From: Actinotignum timonense
GTDB lineage: Bacteria; Actinomycetota; Actinomycetes; Actinomycetales; Actinomycetaceae
Assembly: GCF_030216305.1 (NCBI RefSeq)
Contig: NZ_JASOKT010000008.1
Coordinates: 19,229-83,228, forward strand
Length of the DNA stretch: 64,000 nucleotides
Direction of reading: 5' to 3'
The notes under the pieces were generated by a model. That model was not told the origin of the DNA and ran no database searches. It worked only from the letters and a program-made list of their open reading frames with translations. Positions 35,745 to 44,806 of the stretch are shown here, piece by piece (position 1 is the first letter of the stretch; each line of letters begins with the position of its first letter). Made by a program: the position numbers and the translations under genes.

Positions 35745-36668
35745 CTACCAGGCGGTCCGCACCGCAATCGCGTCCGCGAAGCGGTTGAGGTGACTCTCAT
35801 CCAGGGACAGATACAACGAGCCGTCGATAAGGGAAATCTCCATCACGTAAAACTCGTTGGGGTCCCCCGGCGCGGCCGGCACAATGTCCACGCGGTTGAA
35901 GAGCAGCAGGTGGTCGCGCCCGGTGTGTTCGCGGATGAGCCCGTGCAGCACATTGCGAACCCGCTCACCCCAGCGCCATTCCGATTCACGCGCCTCTGAA
36001 ACAGACACGACTTCTTCTTGGATTTGATCCGCGCTGCGGAAACGCGGATGGAGCAGCGGCGCCTTTTCCACCCGATACGAGGCCAGGCCGTTGAGGAAGA
36101 TCAGCGACACCTCACCGGTACGGTCGATATTTTCCAAATAGCGCTGCACCATGACGCTGCGGCCTTTGGCCAGCTCATGCTGCGCATGCAAAATAGCTTG
36201 GGAGCGCGAGGACGGATCGGTGGCGGTATAGCGCCCCGTGCCGCGCCCGCCCGAAGATACCGCGGGCTTGACCACGAAATCTCCGTGCGCCGGGAACCGG
36301 GTATGGACCTGGTGTTTCGTCAGGTTTTCCTCCGGTTCCAGCCAGGTGGTGGGAATGGTTGGCAAACCCGCCGCTTCCAATTCCCGCAGGTAATGCTTAT
36401 CAGAATTCCACGCCATAATATCCGCGTGGTTGAGAATCCGCGGCACGGAGCGAGCCCAGGAAATAAAAGCCTGCGTATCACGCCCGTAATCACGAACTGA
36501 GCGGACAACGACAACTCCGGCGTTGTTCCAGTCGTAATCGGGATCGTTCCACGCTACAACGCGCGGTTCGATATGGCGCTCACGCAGGGCATCGGGCAGG
36601 CCGGCCTCGTCCACGTCGAGGTTCGGTAAGTCTTTGCTCGTAGCAAGAGTAACAATGGGATCAGACAC
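35745..36668 (-). CDS. ATP-grasp domain protein
   Basis: 307 residues, GTG start. The N-terminal 100 residues form a pre-ATP-grasp domain (VVVVRSVRDYGRDTQAFISW, LNHADIMAWNSDKHYLREL). The grasp fold follows with FVVKPAVSSGGRGTGRYT and the C-terminal metal-binding DIVPAAPGDPNEFYVMEISLIDGSLYL. Related stand-alone proteins resemble glutathione synthetase/RimK ligases, but no substrate is known. It is divergent from the antiporter-like gene at 36700, 31 bp away, so both promoters overlap. Confidence 0.85.
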   Translation of the reverse strand: MSDPIVTLATSKDLPNLDVDEAGLPDALRERHIEPRVVAWNDPDYDWNNAGVVVVRSVRDYGRDTQAFISWARSVPRILNHADIMAWNSDKHYLRELEAAGLPTIPTTWLEPEENLTKHQVHTRFPAHGDFVVKPAVSSGGRGTGRYTATDPSSRSQAILHAQHELAKGRSVMVQRYLENIDRTGEVSLIFLNGLASYRVEKAPLLHPRFRSADQIQEEVVSVSEARESEWRWGERVRNVLHGLIREHTGRDHLLLFNRVDIVPAAPGDPNEFYVMEISLIDGSLYLSLDESHLNRFADAIAVRTAW

Positions 36669-36699
36669 ACTCTAACTCTACCCCGGCTAGTCTTATGGC

Positions 36700-38271
36700 G
36701 TGGCGATCCTCGACTCTTCCCCGTTACTAACAATTTTCGTTGTGGTGGCCCTCGGGTCACTTCTCGGTGCGATTCCGCTGGGCCGGATACGTATCGGCGC
36801 AGCCGGCGCACTCTTTGTGGGTTTGGCCATGTCCGCACGCTTCCCCGAACTGGGTGCGGGAATGGACGTGGTGCAGTCCCTCGGGCTGGCACTTTTCGTC
36901 TACACGGTGGGCATCGCCTCAGGCGCGGCCTTTTTCGCGCAGCTGCGGCGCAACCTCTCCTTGCTCCTGGCCTCCGTGGTAGCGGTTTTCCTCGCCGCGG
37001 GCGCCGCCCTGGTAATGGGACTACTTTTCGGCATCGAACGGCCGTTTTTGGCGGGCCTTTTCACAGGTGCGACGACGGCGGCACCGGCCCTCGCCACCGC
37101 CACCCGGCTCACGGAAGGCAGCACACAGCCCGCGATCGGATATGCCTTCGGGTATCCCCTGGCGGTCATAATCGGCATTATTCTGGTCTCCCTCGTCGTG
37201 GGCCGCGCCTGGCCGGGGCTGCGCGATACCCCTTCGCTAGCCGGAACCCTGCTGGATCCGCGCACCATCACCGTGGAACACCCCATGAACCTGCGCGATA
37301 TCCCCGAATGGGCCGACGGGCGCGTGCGCGTCTCCTACTTGCGGCGGGGCGGCCGGGTGCGAGTGGCGCTGCCCGGTGAAGATCTTGAGGTGGGGGACGA
37401 CGTCGTTGTTGTTGGTCTGGCGGCGGATGTGGAGGCCGCCGCCGCGCACCTCGGGCATTTGCGCAGTGACCACCTGGCCGATGATCGCAGCCACGTGGAT
37501 TTCAACCGCCTGGTGGTCTCCAACCCGGATGTGGCGGCGCGCTCCATCGGGGAACTCAACCTGCCCGCCAAATACGGCGCGGTGGTGACCCGGGTACGGC
37601 GCGGAGACCTGGAGCTGCTGGCCCGCGATGATTTCATTCTGGAGCCGGGCGACCGGGTAACCGTGGTGGCTCCGCGGGAACGCTGGGATGCCATCGCCGA
37701 TCTATTTGGGGATTCCGAGCGTTCCATCTCGGAAATCGACGTGCTGAGTTTATCGGTGGGCATGGTGGCCGGGCTGCTCCTCGGTTTTGTGACTTTCCCA
37801 CTGCCCGGGGGCCAGGCGTTCCAGTTGGGGACCGCGGCCGGGCCGCTCATCGCGGGGATGTTCTTGGGTGCGGCGCGGCGCACCGGGCCTTTTGTGTGGG
37901 CGATGCCGGAGGCAGCAAATTTGACGATGCGCCAGCTGGGCCTGACGCTGTTCTTAGCTGGTTTGGGACTGACGGCCGGGCCGGGGTTCGGAAAGATCGT
38001 GACCTCTCCGCAGGCGGTGGGTGCGGCCGTGACCGTCTGCGTAATTACGCTGGTCTCCTGCGCGGCGTTGCTGGTGGCGGGCGCCTGGGTGCTCCGGCTT
38101 TCCGCCCCGCGAACCGCCGGGGCCGTCGCCGGTTTCCTGGGCCAGCCCGCGGTGCTGGATGCGGCTACGTCACGGGTGGGCGACGAACGCATCGATAATG
38201 CTTACGCCACCCTCTTCGCTTTTTCGATTGTGGTAAAGATTTTCCTGGTGCCGGCGGTCCTGGTGCTCTAG
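36700..38271 (+). CDS. AAE-type (aspartate:alanine exchanger family) transporter
   Basis: 523 residues in the pattern of this family: five or so helices, two TrkA-C domains in tandem (about 188-250, TITVEHPMNLRDIPEWADGR; and 265-345, RLVVSNPDVAARSIGELNLP), then five to six more helices with an internal echo of the first half. The repeated GATTAAPALATATR and GFLGQPAVLDAATSR segments mark the two halves. Family members exchange dicarboxylates or amino acids; some are of unknown function. The GTG start at 36700 has no ribosome-binding site, and a TAGTCT lies about 12 bases upstream, so the transcript may be leaderless. Confidence 0.87.
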   Translation: MAILDSSPLLTIFVVVALGSLLGAIPLGRIRIGAAGALFVGLAMSARFPELGAGMDVVQSLGLALFVYTVGIASGAAFFAQLRRNLSLLLASVVAVFLAAGAALVMGLLFGIERPFLAGLFTGATTAAPALATATRLTEGSTQPAIGYAFGYPLAVIIGIILVSLVVGRAWPGLRDTPSLAGTLLDPRTITVEHPMNLRDIPEWADGRVRVSYLRRGGRVRVALPGEDLEVGDDVVVVGLAADVEAAAAHLGHLRSDHLADDRSHVDFNRLVVSNPDVAARSIGELNLPAKYGAVVTRVRRGDLELLARDDFILEPGDRVTVVAPRERWDAIADLFGDSERSISEIDVLSLSVGMVAGLLLGFVTFPLPGGQAFQLGTAAGPLIAGMFLGAARRTGPFVWAMPEAANLTMRQLGLTLFLAGLGLTAGPGFGKIVTSPQAVGAAVTVCVITLVSCAALLVAGAWVLRLSAPRTAGAVAGFLGQPAVLDAATSRVGDERIDNAYATLFAFSIVVKIFLVPAVLVL

Positions 38272-38430
38272 CAACACCGAAGTGGGGCGGCGCGGCCGGC
38301 GCGGCCGGCGCGCGAACGTAAGCCGCGGCACGGAAGCGTGTGGGCGAGCCGGGCGGCGGCGTCGTACCGCGGCTAAAGTATGGACAGAAGAAACGAACAA
38401 CAGGTGTGATAACGGGAAGCGAGGCGTGAG

Positions 38431-38862
38431 ATGCGCGAAATGGTGCGTAAGGTGGCGGCGAGCACGGCGGCGCTCTGCGCGGCGGGAGCGGGAGCGCTCC
38501 TGCTAGGCGGATGCGATGCCGCTGAAACCACCGAGGCCGGGAGTTTTATGCGGCAGGCAGGTGCGTCCATGTACGTGGTGAGCGTGGACGGGCGTGAGCT
38601 GATCTCCAAAGTGCTGGATTGCAGCGGCGGGGAATCCCAGGTAATGACCGGTACGTTCGAACCGGCAAATAACATTGTGACCTGGAAGGACATCGACGGG
38701 AAGGAAATTGGCACCTCGGTGGCGCACTTCGCTGAGGACGGCAAAACCATCACCCTGGCCGATGAAGCTACCCCGAACGCCGGGGCCACCTACGTGCGGG
38801 AAGGCTCGCCGGAAGCCGAGCTCATGGCACGCGGGCAAAAGAGCGAGTGCGCGCCGAAGTAA
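38431..38862 (+). CDS. Putative lipoprotein of unknown function
   Basis: 143 residues. A signal peptide (MREMVRKVAASTAALCAAGAG) ends in the lipobox ALLLGGC, so the protein should be lipid-anchored outside the membrane with about 115 residues exposed. The mature part has alternating beta-strand-like segments (SMYVVSVDGRELISKVLDC, NNIVTWKDIDGKEIGTS) and two further Cys residues that could form a disulfide. No family recognised. A strong bidirectional terminator follows. Confidence 0.75.
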   Translation: MREMVRKVAASTAALCAAGAGALLLGGCDAAETTEAGSFMRQAGASMYVVSVDGRELISKVLDCSGGESQVMTGTFEPANNIVTWKDIDGKEIGTSVAHFAEDGKTITLADEATPNAGATYVREGSPEAELMARGQKSECAPK

Positions 38863-38905
38863 ATTTCACGCGCCTACAGGCGTATCACAAGCGCATAAAG
38901 CACAT

Positions 38906-38944
38906 AAAAGCGGGGCCTTTCTCTATCGAGATGGCCCCGCTTTT
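38906..38944. terminator. Bidirectional intrinsic terminator
   Basis: Perfect 12-bp stem AAAAGCGGGGCC (38906-38917) with GGCCCCGCTTTT (38933-38944) and a 15-nt loop. A-run and T-run flank both sides, so it can end the lipoprotein gene on the plus strand and the esterase operon on the minus strand. Confidence 0.92.
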
Positions 38945-38993
38945 CTCTCAGCTTTTCGTCAGCACGCGCGAATCATATCCGCGCTCCCGCACA

Positions 38994-40106
38994 CTACCTG
39001 CACTCAAGAGCGAAACGTTGCAGATCCTCGAGTACCTCGCGGCTTTCCTCCAGCCACACCTGCCCCACCGGGAAGACGTGGCCCAGGGTCACCCCGCGCG
39101 GCGGTCGATAGGAATGGCATTCCACCGGAATTCCCTTGCGTGAGAGATAGCCGGCAAAAAGCAGCGTCTCGAATTCGATAAAATCATCGGAACTCGTGAC
39201 GAGATAGGCCGGGGGGAACTCGCAGCGCTCCACGAGCTTTGCGGCGCAGAGCAGGTCCTCGCCGAGCACATCCACCGCGCGGTCGATGAAGCCACCCATC
39301 TCCGTCAGATAGGCGAGAGTCGGAAGTGCGGCGTCGTCGTTCCCATAACCGCAGCGATCAGACACGAAAGGCACCAGATCCGAGAGGTCGAACAGACCGG
39401 ACACAAAAGCCATCCCCGCAACCGATAGCCGATCCTCACCCAGAGTGGATGGCACCGGCGCACTGCCCGGCGCGTCCAGCGTGGCAACAGGAACGTCCAG
39501 CGCGGCAACAGGAACGTCCAGCGCGGCAAAAACCTCAGGGTTACACAAAGCTGCCACCGCGTACATTCCCAAAGTCGCGCCCGCGGAATCCCCCGTGATA
39601 ATTACCGACTGCGGATCCACCGGATAATCATCGAGATGCCGCGCAATCCAGGCGCAGCCCGCGAGGACATCGTGGAGTTGGTCGAGGAAATCGGCAGCCG
39701 GGGAGAGCCGGTAGCTCAGCGAGAATACCGCACAGCCCTGGGCTGCAAGATGCACACCGAAATTCTTGTTCAACTCCTTCAAGCCGTATACAAAACCGCC
39801 GCCGTGAATATCGATGTACACGGGAAGCGCTTTGCCTCCGCGCAGGTACGCATCGTGCGGAAGGTAGAGATCCAGGCGGTGGAAGGGGTTGTTTTCCCCA
39901 TCGGGAAGATAGGGAATATCCGCGATAACATCCACCGTTTCCGGGGTATGCCAGCGTTCGCACCGCACGATATCAACATCTAGCACGAAAGATTTCCGTA
40001 CCTCGATGGCGCGTTGCCGGATCTGAGCGGTGACGCCGGCTAGATCCTCATCAATCGGCGTCCACGTTCTGGCCCGCGCAATGTTCTCGGGGGTGTCAGC
40101 ATGCAT
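38994..40106 (-). CDS. Alpha/beta hydrolase (esterase, HSL/BD-FAE-like)
   Basis: 370 residues. Oxyanion-hole motif YIDIHGGGFVYG (about 110) and nucleophile elbow ITGDSAGATLGM (about 180); the Asp and His of the triad are likely in SSDDFIEFET and LGHVFPV. Acts on esters of small or sugar-linked acids. A 21-bp tandem repeat in the coding region (about 39470-39533) yields the repeated residues ALDVPVAALDVPVATLDAP in a surface-loop position. It lies 12 bp downstream of the sugar porter gene on the same strand, suggesting that an esterified carbohydrate is imported and then de-esterified. Confidence 0.87.
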   Translation of the reverse strand: MHADTPENIARARTWTPIDEDLAGVTAQIRQRAIEVRKSFVLDVDIVRCERWHTPETVDVIADIPYLPDGENNPFHRLDLYLPHDAYLRGGKALPVYIDIHGGGFVYGLKELNKNFGVHLAAQGCAVFSLSYRLSPAADFLDQLHDVLAGCAWIARHLDDYPVDPQSVIITGDSAGATLGMYAVAALCNPEVFAALDVPVAALDVPVATLDAPGSAPVPSTLGEDRLSVAGMAFVSGLFDLSDLVPFVSDRCGYGNDDAALPTLAYLTEMGGFIDRAVDVLGEDLLCAAKLVERCEFPPAYLVTSSDDFIEFETLLFAGYLSRKGIPVECHSYRPPRGVTLGHVFPVGQVWLEESREVLEDLQRFALECR

Positions 40107-40118
40107 GTGTTGTCCTCA

Positions 40119-41588
40119 CTACTCGGCCGGCATATCTTCGAGTTCAACACCGGCGGTTTCCGGAAGAGCCTTCATCACGAAAATCAAGCTCACGGCAGCG
40201 AATACGGCGTAGAGCAGATAAACGTTGCCTGTTCCAATCGCGTCCTTCAACGGCGGGAAAGTGGTAGAGACCAGGAAGTTCGCAATCCAGTTGACGGCGC
40301 TTGCCACCGCCACCCCGAGGGCGCGAATATTATTCGGGAAAATCTCCCCGAGGACGACCCACATGACCGGGCCCCACGTGAAGCAGAAGGCCAGGTAGAA
40401 GATGTACACGGAAACAAGGGTGATCGGTCCCCACATTCCCGGAAGGGTGATGGACGCACCATCAACATCAGCCTGGTAGAAACCGAGGGCAGCGATTCCC
40501 AAGAAGATAGTCATCACGCTCGAACCGGTGATGAGCAGGAAGCGCCGCCCCACCTTGTCCACGATGAACATCGCGAGGATGGTCGCGATAATAGCGCCGA
40601 TGGTCCGGTACACCGAAATATTGAGGGCGAGCTGTTCGCTGAAACCGACCGACTTCCATAGCGAGGAATCGTAGTAGAGGATGATATTGACGCCGGAGAG
40701 CTGCTGGAGGGCGGCGACGGCCATGGCGATCCACACGACTTTGCGCAGCCCGAACGTCTTGCCACGCAGGTCCGAAAGCTTCGCGGCTTTCTCCCCAGAA
40801 AGGGTCGCGCGAATTTCCTTGACTTTGCCTTCCGGATCCTTTTCCCCGGTGAGGCGCTGCAAAATTGCGGCGGCTTCCTTATCGCGCCCCTTCATCACGA
40901 GGAATCGCGGGGATTCGGGGAGCTTAAGGGAAACAATGAGCATGATGAGCGCGGGGACGATCATGCTGAGAAGCATGATGCGCCAGGTGGGCATCCCGAA
41001 CCAGAAGGTTTCATCGGCACCGCCAGAAGCGCTCGCGTAGCTCGCGTTCACCACAACGGCGGCGAGGATACCGAAAGCGATGGCCATCTGCTGGAAAGAG
41101 CCGAGGAACCCGCGCATCTGCGCCGGAGCTACTTCAGCAATGTACGCCGGACCAATCACTGAGGCGAGGCCAACACCGAGACCACCGACGAAACGGAAAA
41201 TAATGAAAATCCACACGGTTGGCGCGATGGCGGAGAAGATCGAGCACACCACGAAGAGGATTGCCGCGATGAAAATCGTGGGAACGCGGCCCAGCCGATC
41301 AGCAATGTGGCTGGTAAACCACGCGCCAATCACGCATCCGAACAGAGCACAGGAAACCGAGATCCCGCTCATGAAGGCACTGAGATCCCACCCGGTTCTG
41401 GAACCGGCAATGGAATCAACCGCACCGTTAATGACTGACGTGTCGTACCCGAAAAGAAAACCGCCGACAGCAGCGGCTAGGCAAACGATAATAATGCGGC
41501 GTTTAATAACCGGATCGAGCGGGGCTGGCGACTGTGCAGATTTCGCCGATGTCGCGGGCCCGCCGGACCGTTTTTTATTACGCGTCAT
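40119..41588 (-). CDS. Sugar porter family MFS transporter
   Basis: 489 residues, twelve helices. Sugar-porter signatures: GGFLFGYDTSVINGAVD, ADRLGRVPTIFIA, RFVGGLGVGLASVIGPAYIAEVAP, PESPRFLVMKGR, ALQQLSGVNIILYYDSSL, DKVGRRFLLI and PETAGVELEDM. This is the XylE/IolT/GLUT branch, a proton symporter for a pentose, hexose or inositol. ATG at 41588 with GGGAGGAAGG. A 9-bp hairpin (41612-41639) lies in its leader. It forms an operon with the esterase and is divergent from an AraC regulator that probably controls it. Confidence 0.92.
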   Translation of the reverse strand: MTRNKKRSGGPATSAKSAQSPAPLDPVIKRRIIIVCLAAAVGGFLFGYDTSVINGAVDSIAGSRTGWDLSAFMSGISVSCALFGCVIGAWFTSHIADRLGRVPTIFIAAILFVVCSIFSAIAPTVWIFIIFRFVGGLGVGLASVIGPAYIAEVAPAQMRGFLGSFQQMAIAFGILAAVVVNASYASASGGADETFWFGMPTWRIMLLSMIVPALIMLIVSLKLPESPRFLVMKGRDKEAAAILQRLTGEKDPEGKVKEIRATLSGEKAAKLSDLRGKTFGLRKVVWIAMAVAALQQLSGVNIILYYDSSLWKSVGFSEQLALNISVYRTIGAIIATILAMFIVDKVGRRFLLITGSSVMTIFLGIAALGFYQADVDGASITLPGMWGPITLVSVYIFYLAFCFTWGPVMWVVLGEIFPNNIRALGVAVASAVNWIANFLVSTTFPPLKDAIGTGNVYLLYAVFAAVSLIFVMKALPETAGVELEDMPAE

Positions 41589-41611
41589 TGCGCACCTTCC
41601 TCCCTATCAAC

Positions 41612-41639
41612 CATCTCCTTCTCCCATTCGAAGGAGATG
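41612..41639 (-). promoter_or_regulatory. Leader hairpin upstream of the sugar porter
   Basis: CATCTCCTT (41612-41620) is exactly complementary to AAGGAGATG (41631-41639), a 9-bp stem with a 10-nt loop about 25 nt before the start codon on the minus strand. The stem contains an AAGGAG copy, so it may compete with or mimic the real ribosome-binding site. Confidence 0.5.
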
Positions 41640-41708
41640 CTGTTGTGAGCGAGCGTCAGTGACCGTCGCACTCGATCATTTTGAACCGTCGCTAATAGCA
41701 GTCACAGG

Positions 41709-41736
41709 GTGATCCAAGCACCGTGATCCATGCACC
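41709..41736. promoter_or_regulatory. Direct 14-bp repeats, candidate AraC-type operator
   Basis: GTGATCCAAGCACC (41709-41722) is followed at once by GTGATCCATGCACC (41723-41736), 13 of 14 identical. AraC-family regulators bind as two direct half-sites, and this pair sits in the 406-bp region between the AraC gene and the divergent porter/esterase operon. No other gene or RNA is seen in that region. Confidence 0.6.
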
Positions 41737-41994
41737 CGGATAAAATGTGACCGTTGGCGGACACTTACTTCTCGCGTGACTGAGCCTAGGCAAAAATCTT
41801 CGGTTGATAGTGCTGAAATGTGGCACACCCTATGCCCAAACGTGACATAGTTGCGGCGGTCTGCCTTTTTTCACGAAGAATAGGGGAAACCACGAAAATA
41901 GAGGCAGTATCGAATCGCTATAGATACCACCTCACCCTGATGAGATTCCACAACGGTTAGTTACTATGAGAGACGAATCCGCGAGGAGTTAAGC

Positions 41995-42891
41995 ATGATG
42001 GATAACCGTATACACGACCCGAAGGAACCCATCCTCAATCGTGCTTTTTGTGAGGTGGGTTCCATGCCCGCCGAATACCCAGCCCTTGTGCTGGTGCACC
42101 GCCATCCGGAAGTTGTCCCGACCCACTGGCATTCCGGAGTCGAGGTTAATTATGTTGTCCAGGGTGGTGGCAGTGTAACTATCGACTCGCGGGTCGAGGC
42201 ACTGTATCCGGGAAAGCTCTGCATTATCAGTCCCTACACTCCCCATTCATTTATTACAGAATCTCGGGATGGCAAGACTCCTCTTATTCTCTCCATCACC
42301 TATGACAGCAGCCGTATTGAACGCATTTATAAGAAAGCTGATCTTTATGTGCTGGCCGTGGATTCTGCGCGAGCTCGCGATGCGGATCGGCAAGCACTCA
42401 TTGACTTGTGCCTGCGCATGATTGACACAACGCATCTGCTGGGACCCGAACGGGTTTTCGGCATCAACGCGATTCTCTTCGATATCCTATTTCTGCTTTA
42501 CCAGAATTTCGTGGTCAAGTGCCGGCCGCGCGGAATTCGGCGTGCTACCGACACCACAATTCTTGCTATTATCAGCGACATCGAGCGGCGCCACCGGGAA
42601 CCGCTGACCGCTGCGAGCGTGGCGGAAACGCACGGTTATTCGCGCGAGCATTTCAGCCGGCTTTTCCGGCTCAGTACCGGGATGACTTTCAAACAGTACC
42701 TCACGCGATTACGGGTCGAGGATGCGTATTACTTGCTCATGGAAGAGCAGGTTCCCACTTTGGAAGATATCGCCCAGCGGGTGGGATTTCCCAGCACCCG
42801 TGCACTCAATCGTGCTTTTATGGAACGCCACGGGGTGGCGCCTCTGGAATACCGCAAGCAACGATTAGGGCGCGATAGTTCGGGAAAATGA
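41995..42891 (+). CDS. AraC-family transcriptional regulator
   Basis: 298 residues. The N-terminal cupin-like sensor domain shows VVPTHWHSGVEVNYVVQGGG and SPYTPHSFI. The C-terminal double helix-turn-helix (about 195-290) has TAASVAETHGYSREHFSRLFRLSTGMTFKQYL and DIAQRVGFPSTRALNRAFMERHGVAPLEYRK, arranged as in sugar-responsive AraC proteins. It is expected to sense the substrate of, and activate, the divergent porter/esterase operon. ATG at 41995 with AGGAG eight bases upstream. A hairpin terminator overlaps the stop codon. Confidence 0.92.
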   Translation: MMDNRIHDPKEPILNRAFCEVGSMPAEYPALVLVHRHPEVVPTHWHSGVEVNYVVQGGGSVTIDSRVEALYPGKLCIISPYTPHSFITESRDGKTPLILSITYDSSRIERIYKKADLYVLAVDSARARDADRQALIDLCLRMIDTTHLLGPERVFGINAILFDILFLLYQNFVVKCRPRGIRRATDTTILAIISDIERRHREPLTAASVAETHGYSREHFSRLFRLSTGMTFKQYLTRLRVEDAYYLLMEEQVPTLEDIAQRVGFPSTRALNRAFMERHGVAPLEYRKQRLGRDSSGK

Positions 42892-42933
42892 AAGGCAGCC
42901 CCGGGATTGGTAGTATCCCGAAGACTGCCTTTC
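42890..42933. terminator. Bidirectional hairpin terminator
   Basis: Outer stem GAAAGGCAG (42890-42898) with CTGCCTTTC (42925-42933), inner stem CGGGAT with ATCCCG, small loop between. It overlaps the araC stop codon and faces the end of the convergent hsp20 gene. Confidence 0.85.
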
Positions 42934-43023
42934 TCACATCCGCGCCAGTGGCCTGGATGCTTATTTAGTGCCAGCATGTACCACGCTTGGGTACCATTCC
43001 TTGCACATTTTTATGCTGCAGAT

Positions 43024-43515
43024 TTATGCTGCAGAGCCGGCCTGCTTTTCTTCTGACTTCTGCGCAGCAGGCGATGCGGCGGTAGCCTTGCCCGAACCAA
43101 TCTGGACCTTACGCCCCTGCGAACCCGCGGTGGTCTTCACCGAAACGGTGAGAACCCCATCGTTGAGATGTGCATCTACCGTGGTGGTATCCACAGCCTG
43201 ATCGAAGCCCAGGGTGCGAGAAACGGAACGAGTGCGGGTGCCGCCCTCAATTTCTTCTTCCTGCGCAGCCTTGAGGGTGATGTGATCCGGGTAAACGTTC
43301 AGGTCAATATCATCTGCGCTAAAGCCCGGAACATCGAAGAGGACTTCGTAGCCATCCTCGGTTTGCTTGAGTTGCGAACGGTACTCTAGCGCGAGATTCT
43401 CCAGATCGGAACGCCGCCCGTTGACCATCCGAGTAGGAACGGCAAAAAAGCCATCAAAGGGGCTGAGGAAACGGTCCATTGCTGTGGACATCGTGCGATC
43501 AATATCGTATGCCAT
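43024..43515 (-). CDS. Hsp20/alpha-crystallin small heat-shock protein
   Basis: 163 residues from ATG 43515 (AAGGA upstream); the open frame extends further 5' but that part is not conserved. The N-terminal arm has TAMDRFLSPFDGFFAVPTRM. The alpha-crystallin domain (about 48-140) reads LKQTEDGYEVLFDVPGFSADDIDLNVYPD and HLNDGVLTVSVKTT. The C-terminal tail lacks a clear IxI motif except KVQIGSG. It is a cytoplasmic holdase for unfolding proteins. A HAIR element lies about 150 bp upstream, implying HspR control. A 13-bp duplication straddles the stop codon. Confidence 0.94.
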   Translation of the reverse strand: MAYDIDRTMSTAMDRFLSPFDGFFAVPTRMVNGRRSDLENLALEYRSQLKQTEDGYEVLFDVPGFSADDIDLNVYPDHITLKAAQEEEIEGGTRTRSVSRTLGFDQAVDTTTVDAHLNDGVLTVSVKTTAGSQGRKVQIGSGKATAASPAAQKSEEKQAGSAA

Positions 43516-43659
43516 GGTCAATCCTTCTTTCACTTCTATGAACGACGACGCCGCGCGCCTTTCGGCGCCCGGGCCTATCGCCCTGACATCAATCCCAACC
43601 CCCACGGACTTATCTTTGTTCCACTCAGTAGCTATTGTCCACTCTAGGCTCAATAGTTA

Positions 43660-43678
43660 TTGAGTCACTTACGCTCAA
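43660..43678. promoter_or_regulatory. HAIR-like element (HspR operator)
   Basis: TTGAGT (43660-43665), seven bases, then GCTCAA (43673-43678): 11 of 12 positions of the HspR consensus TTGAGT-N7-ACTCAA. It overlaps a second palindrome, CTCAATAGTTATTGAG (43649-43664). It lies just upstream of hsp20, as in other actinobacterial heat-shock genes. Confidence 0.7.
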
Positions 43679-43679
43679 C

Positions 43680-44120
43680 TTAGGAAATATGGGAATCCCG
43701 GAGAAGAATCACAAAGAAAAGGAGGCCGGCTCCGGCAAGCGCGGCCCCCAATCCGGTGTAAAAGAAGGCGATGAAGGAGTTGGGCAGCAGCCCGCTGGCC
43801 CGCACGGCTATGCCTCCGCCCATCATGACGGCCATGAGGAGGTAGGAACGCACATCGAAGAAATGCCAGAAAGGCCGTGCCGGGCGCGGATGGGAGCGAA
43901 TGCGCCGGATATGCCTCCCGGCAACCTTGGCGAACATCGCTCCGAAGGCGGCGAGAACGAGCGGGGGAAGCAGGCAGATCCACGGCGCACCCAAGGCCGA
44001 TTCCGCGAAGCTCTCCACTCCAATTCGGGCAACATTTACTCCAGCCAGGCACCACACTCCGCCCGCGAGGGCGATGAGCCCAGTCTTAGAGATATGGAAA
44101 TAAGGACAATCACTCATCAT
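43680..44120 (-). CDS. Four-helix membrane protein of unknown function
   Basis: About 146 residues from ATG 44120 or 44117 (GGAG close upstream); the open frame reaches 44165. Predicted membrane segments: GLIALAGGVWCLAGVNVARI, APWICLLPPLVLAAFGAMFA, DVRSYLLMAVMMGGGIAVRA and FIAFFYTGLGAALAGAGLLFFVILL, separated by a basic loop AGRHIRRIRSHPRPARPFWHF. No family recognised with certainty. It is on the same strand as hsp20 and ends beside the HAIR site. Confidence 0.7.
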   Translation of the reverse strand: MMSDCPYFHISKTGLIALAGGVWCLAGVNVARIGVESFAESALGAPWICLLPPLVLAAFGAMFAKVAGRHIRRIRSHPRPARPFWHFFDVRSYLLMAVMMGGGIAVRASGLLPNSFIAFFYTGLGAALAGAGLLFFVILLRDSHIS

Positions 44121-44341
44121 CGCTCCATAACTGGTAGCCGCGCATTCCTCTCGCGCGATTCGCACCGTTCGCTACCAAGAATAACGCGACACATGTCGCT
44201 TAGATAGTCGCGGGTACGGAGTGTGATTTCGCCCTGCGCGTAGGTGCCGGGGGGTTCAGTGGGTGTATTCCGTGGAGGTGGTGGCGTAAAAACAATCCAC
44301 AACGTACGCTGTGCACGTGCGAGTTTTCGCCATGCTGACGC

Positions 44342-44370
44342 GAAAAACCCCGCAGCTTGGAACTGCGGGG
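44342..44370 (-). terminator. Intrinsic terminator of tRNA-Lys
   Basis: On the minus strand CCCCGCAG pairs with CTGCGGGG (44348-44370) and is followed by TTTTT. It lies seven bases beyond the tRNA 3' end. Confidence 0.9.
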
Positions 44371-44376
44371 CCGTTG

Positions 44377-44449
<73 letters not shown>

Positions 44450-44642
44450 TCGTTATTCTTTTATGTTTGCCGCCCGCGGCGACGAATAGATACTTTACCC
44501 AGGGCCGCCGCCCAGTGCAAGTCAAGAACCCTATCTCAGGCTGTTTCCTCCCTCACATCGCATCCCCCACCGCCCGATACGCGCGAAATGCCGCGCTTTG
44601 CGCCGTCGTACAAACCGGCTCCCACCCAATTGACGCGCCCCG

Positions 44643-44745
44643 TAACCCACTGATTAAGGGCCCGCACCCAACCCTTAACCCACAGGTTAAGGGTCCGCTA
44701 AGCCACAGGTTAGGGGTCCGCTCACCCGGAGGTTCAAGGATCCGC
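44643..44745. repeat. Degenerate tandem repeat with a tRNA-Lys anticodon-arm match
   Basis: Four related units start near 44643, 44676, 44699 and 44722; the last three have a 23-bp period and share AGGTTAAGGGTCCGCT-like cores. The first unit contains AACCCACTGATTAAG (44644-44658), identical over 15 bp to the anticodon-arm region of tRNA-Lys at 44402-44416. It lies between tRNA-Lys and the helicase gene. The rest of the 357-bp intergenic region shows no gene. Confidence 0.65.
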
Positions 44746-44806
44746 ACCGCGCCCCGCAGCAGTTCCGGCCAATTTTTATGTCGTAGGAGTGTGGCACCCT
44801 TAAGTC

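Noticed and set aside
44644..44745. Second, degraded tRNA-Lys gene
   Set aside because: Only the 15-bp anticodon-arm stretch matches; acceptor, D and T arms are absent.
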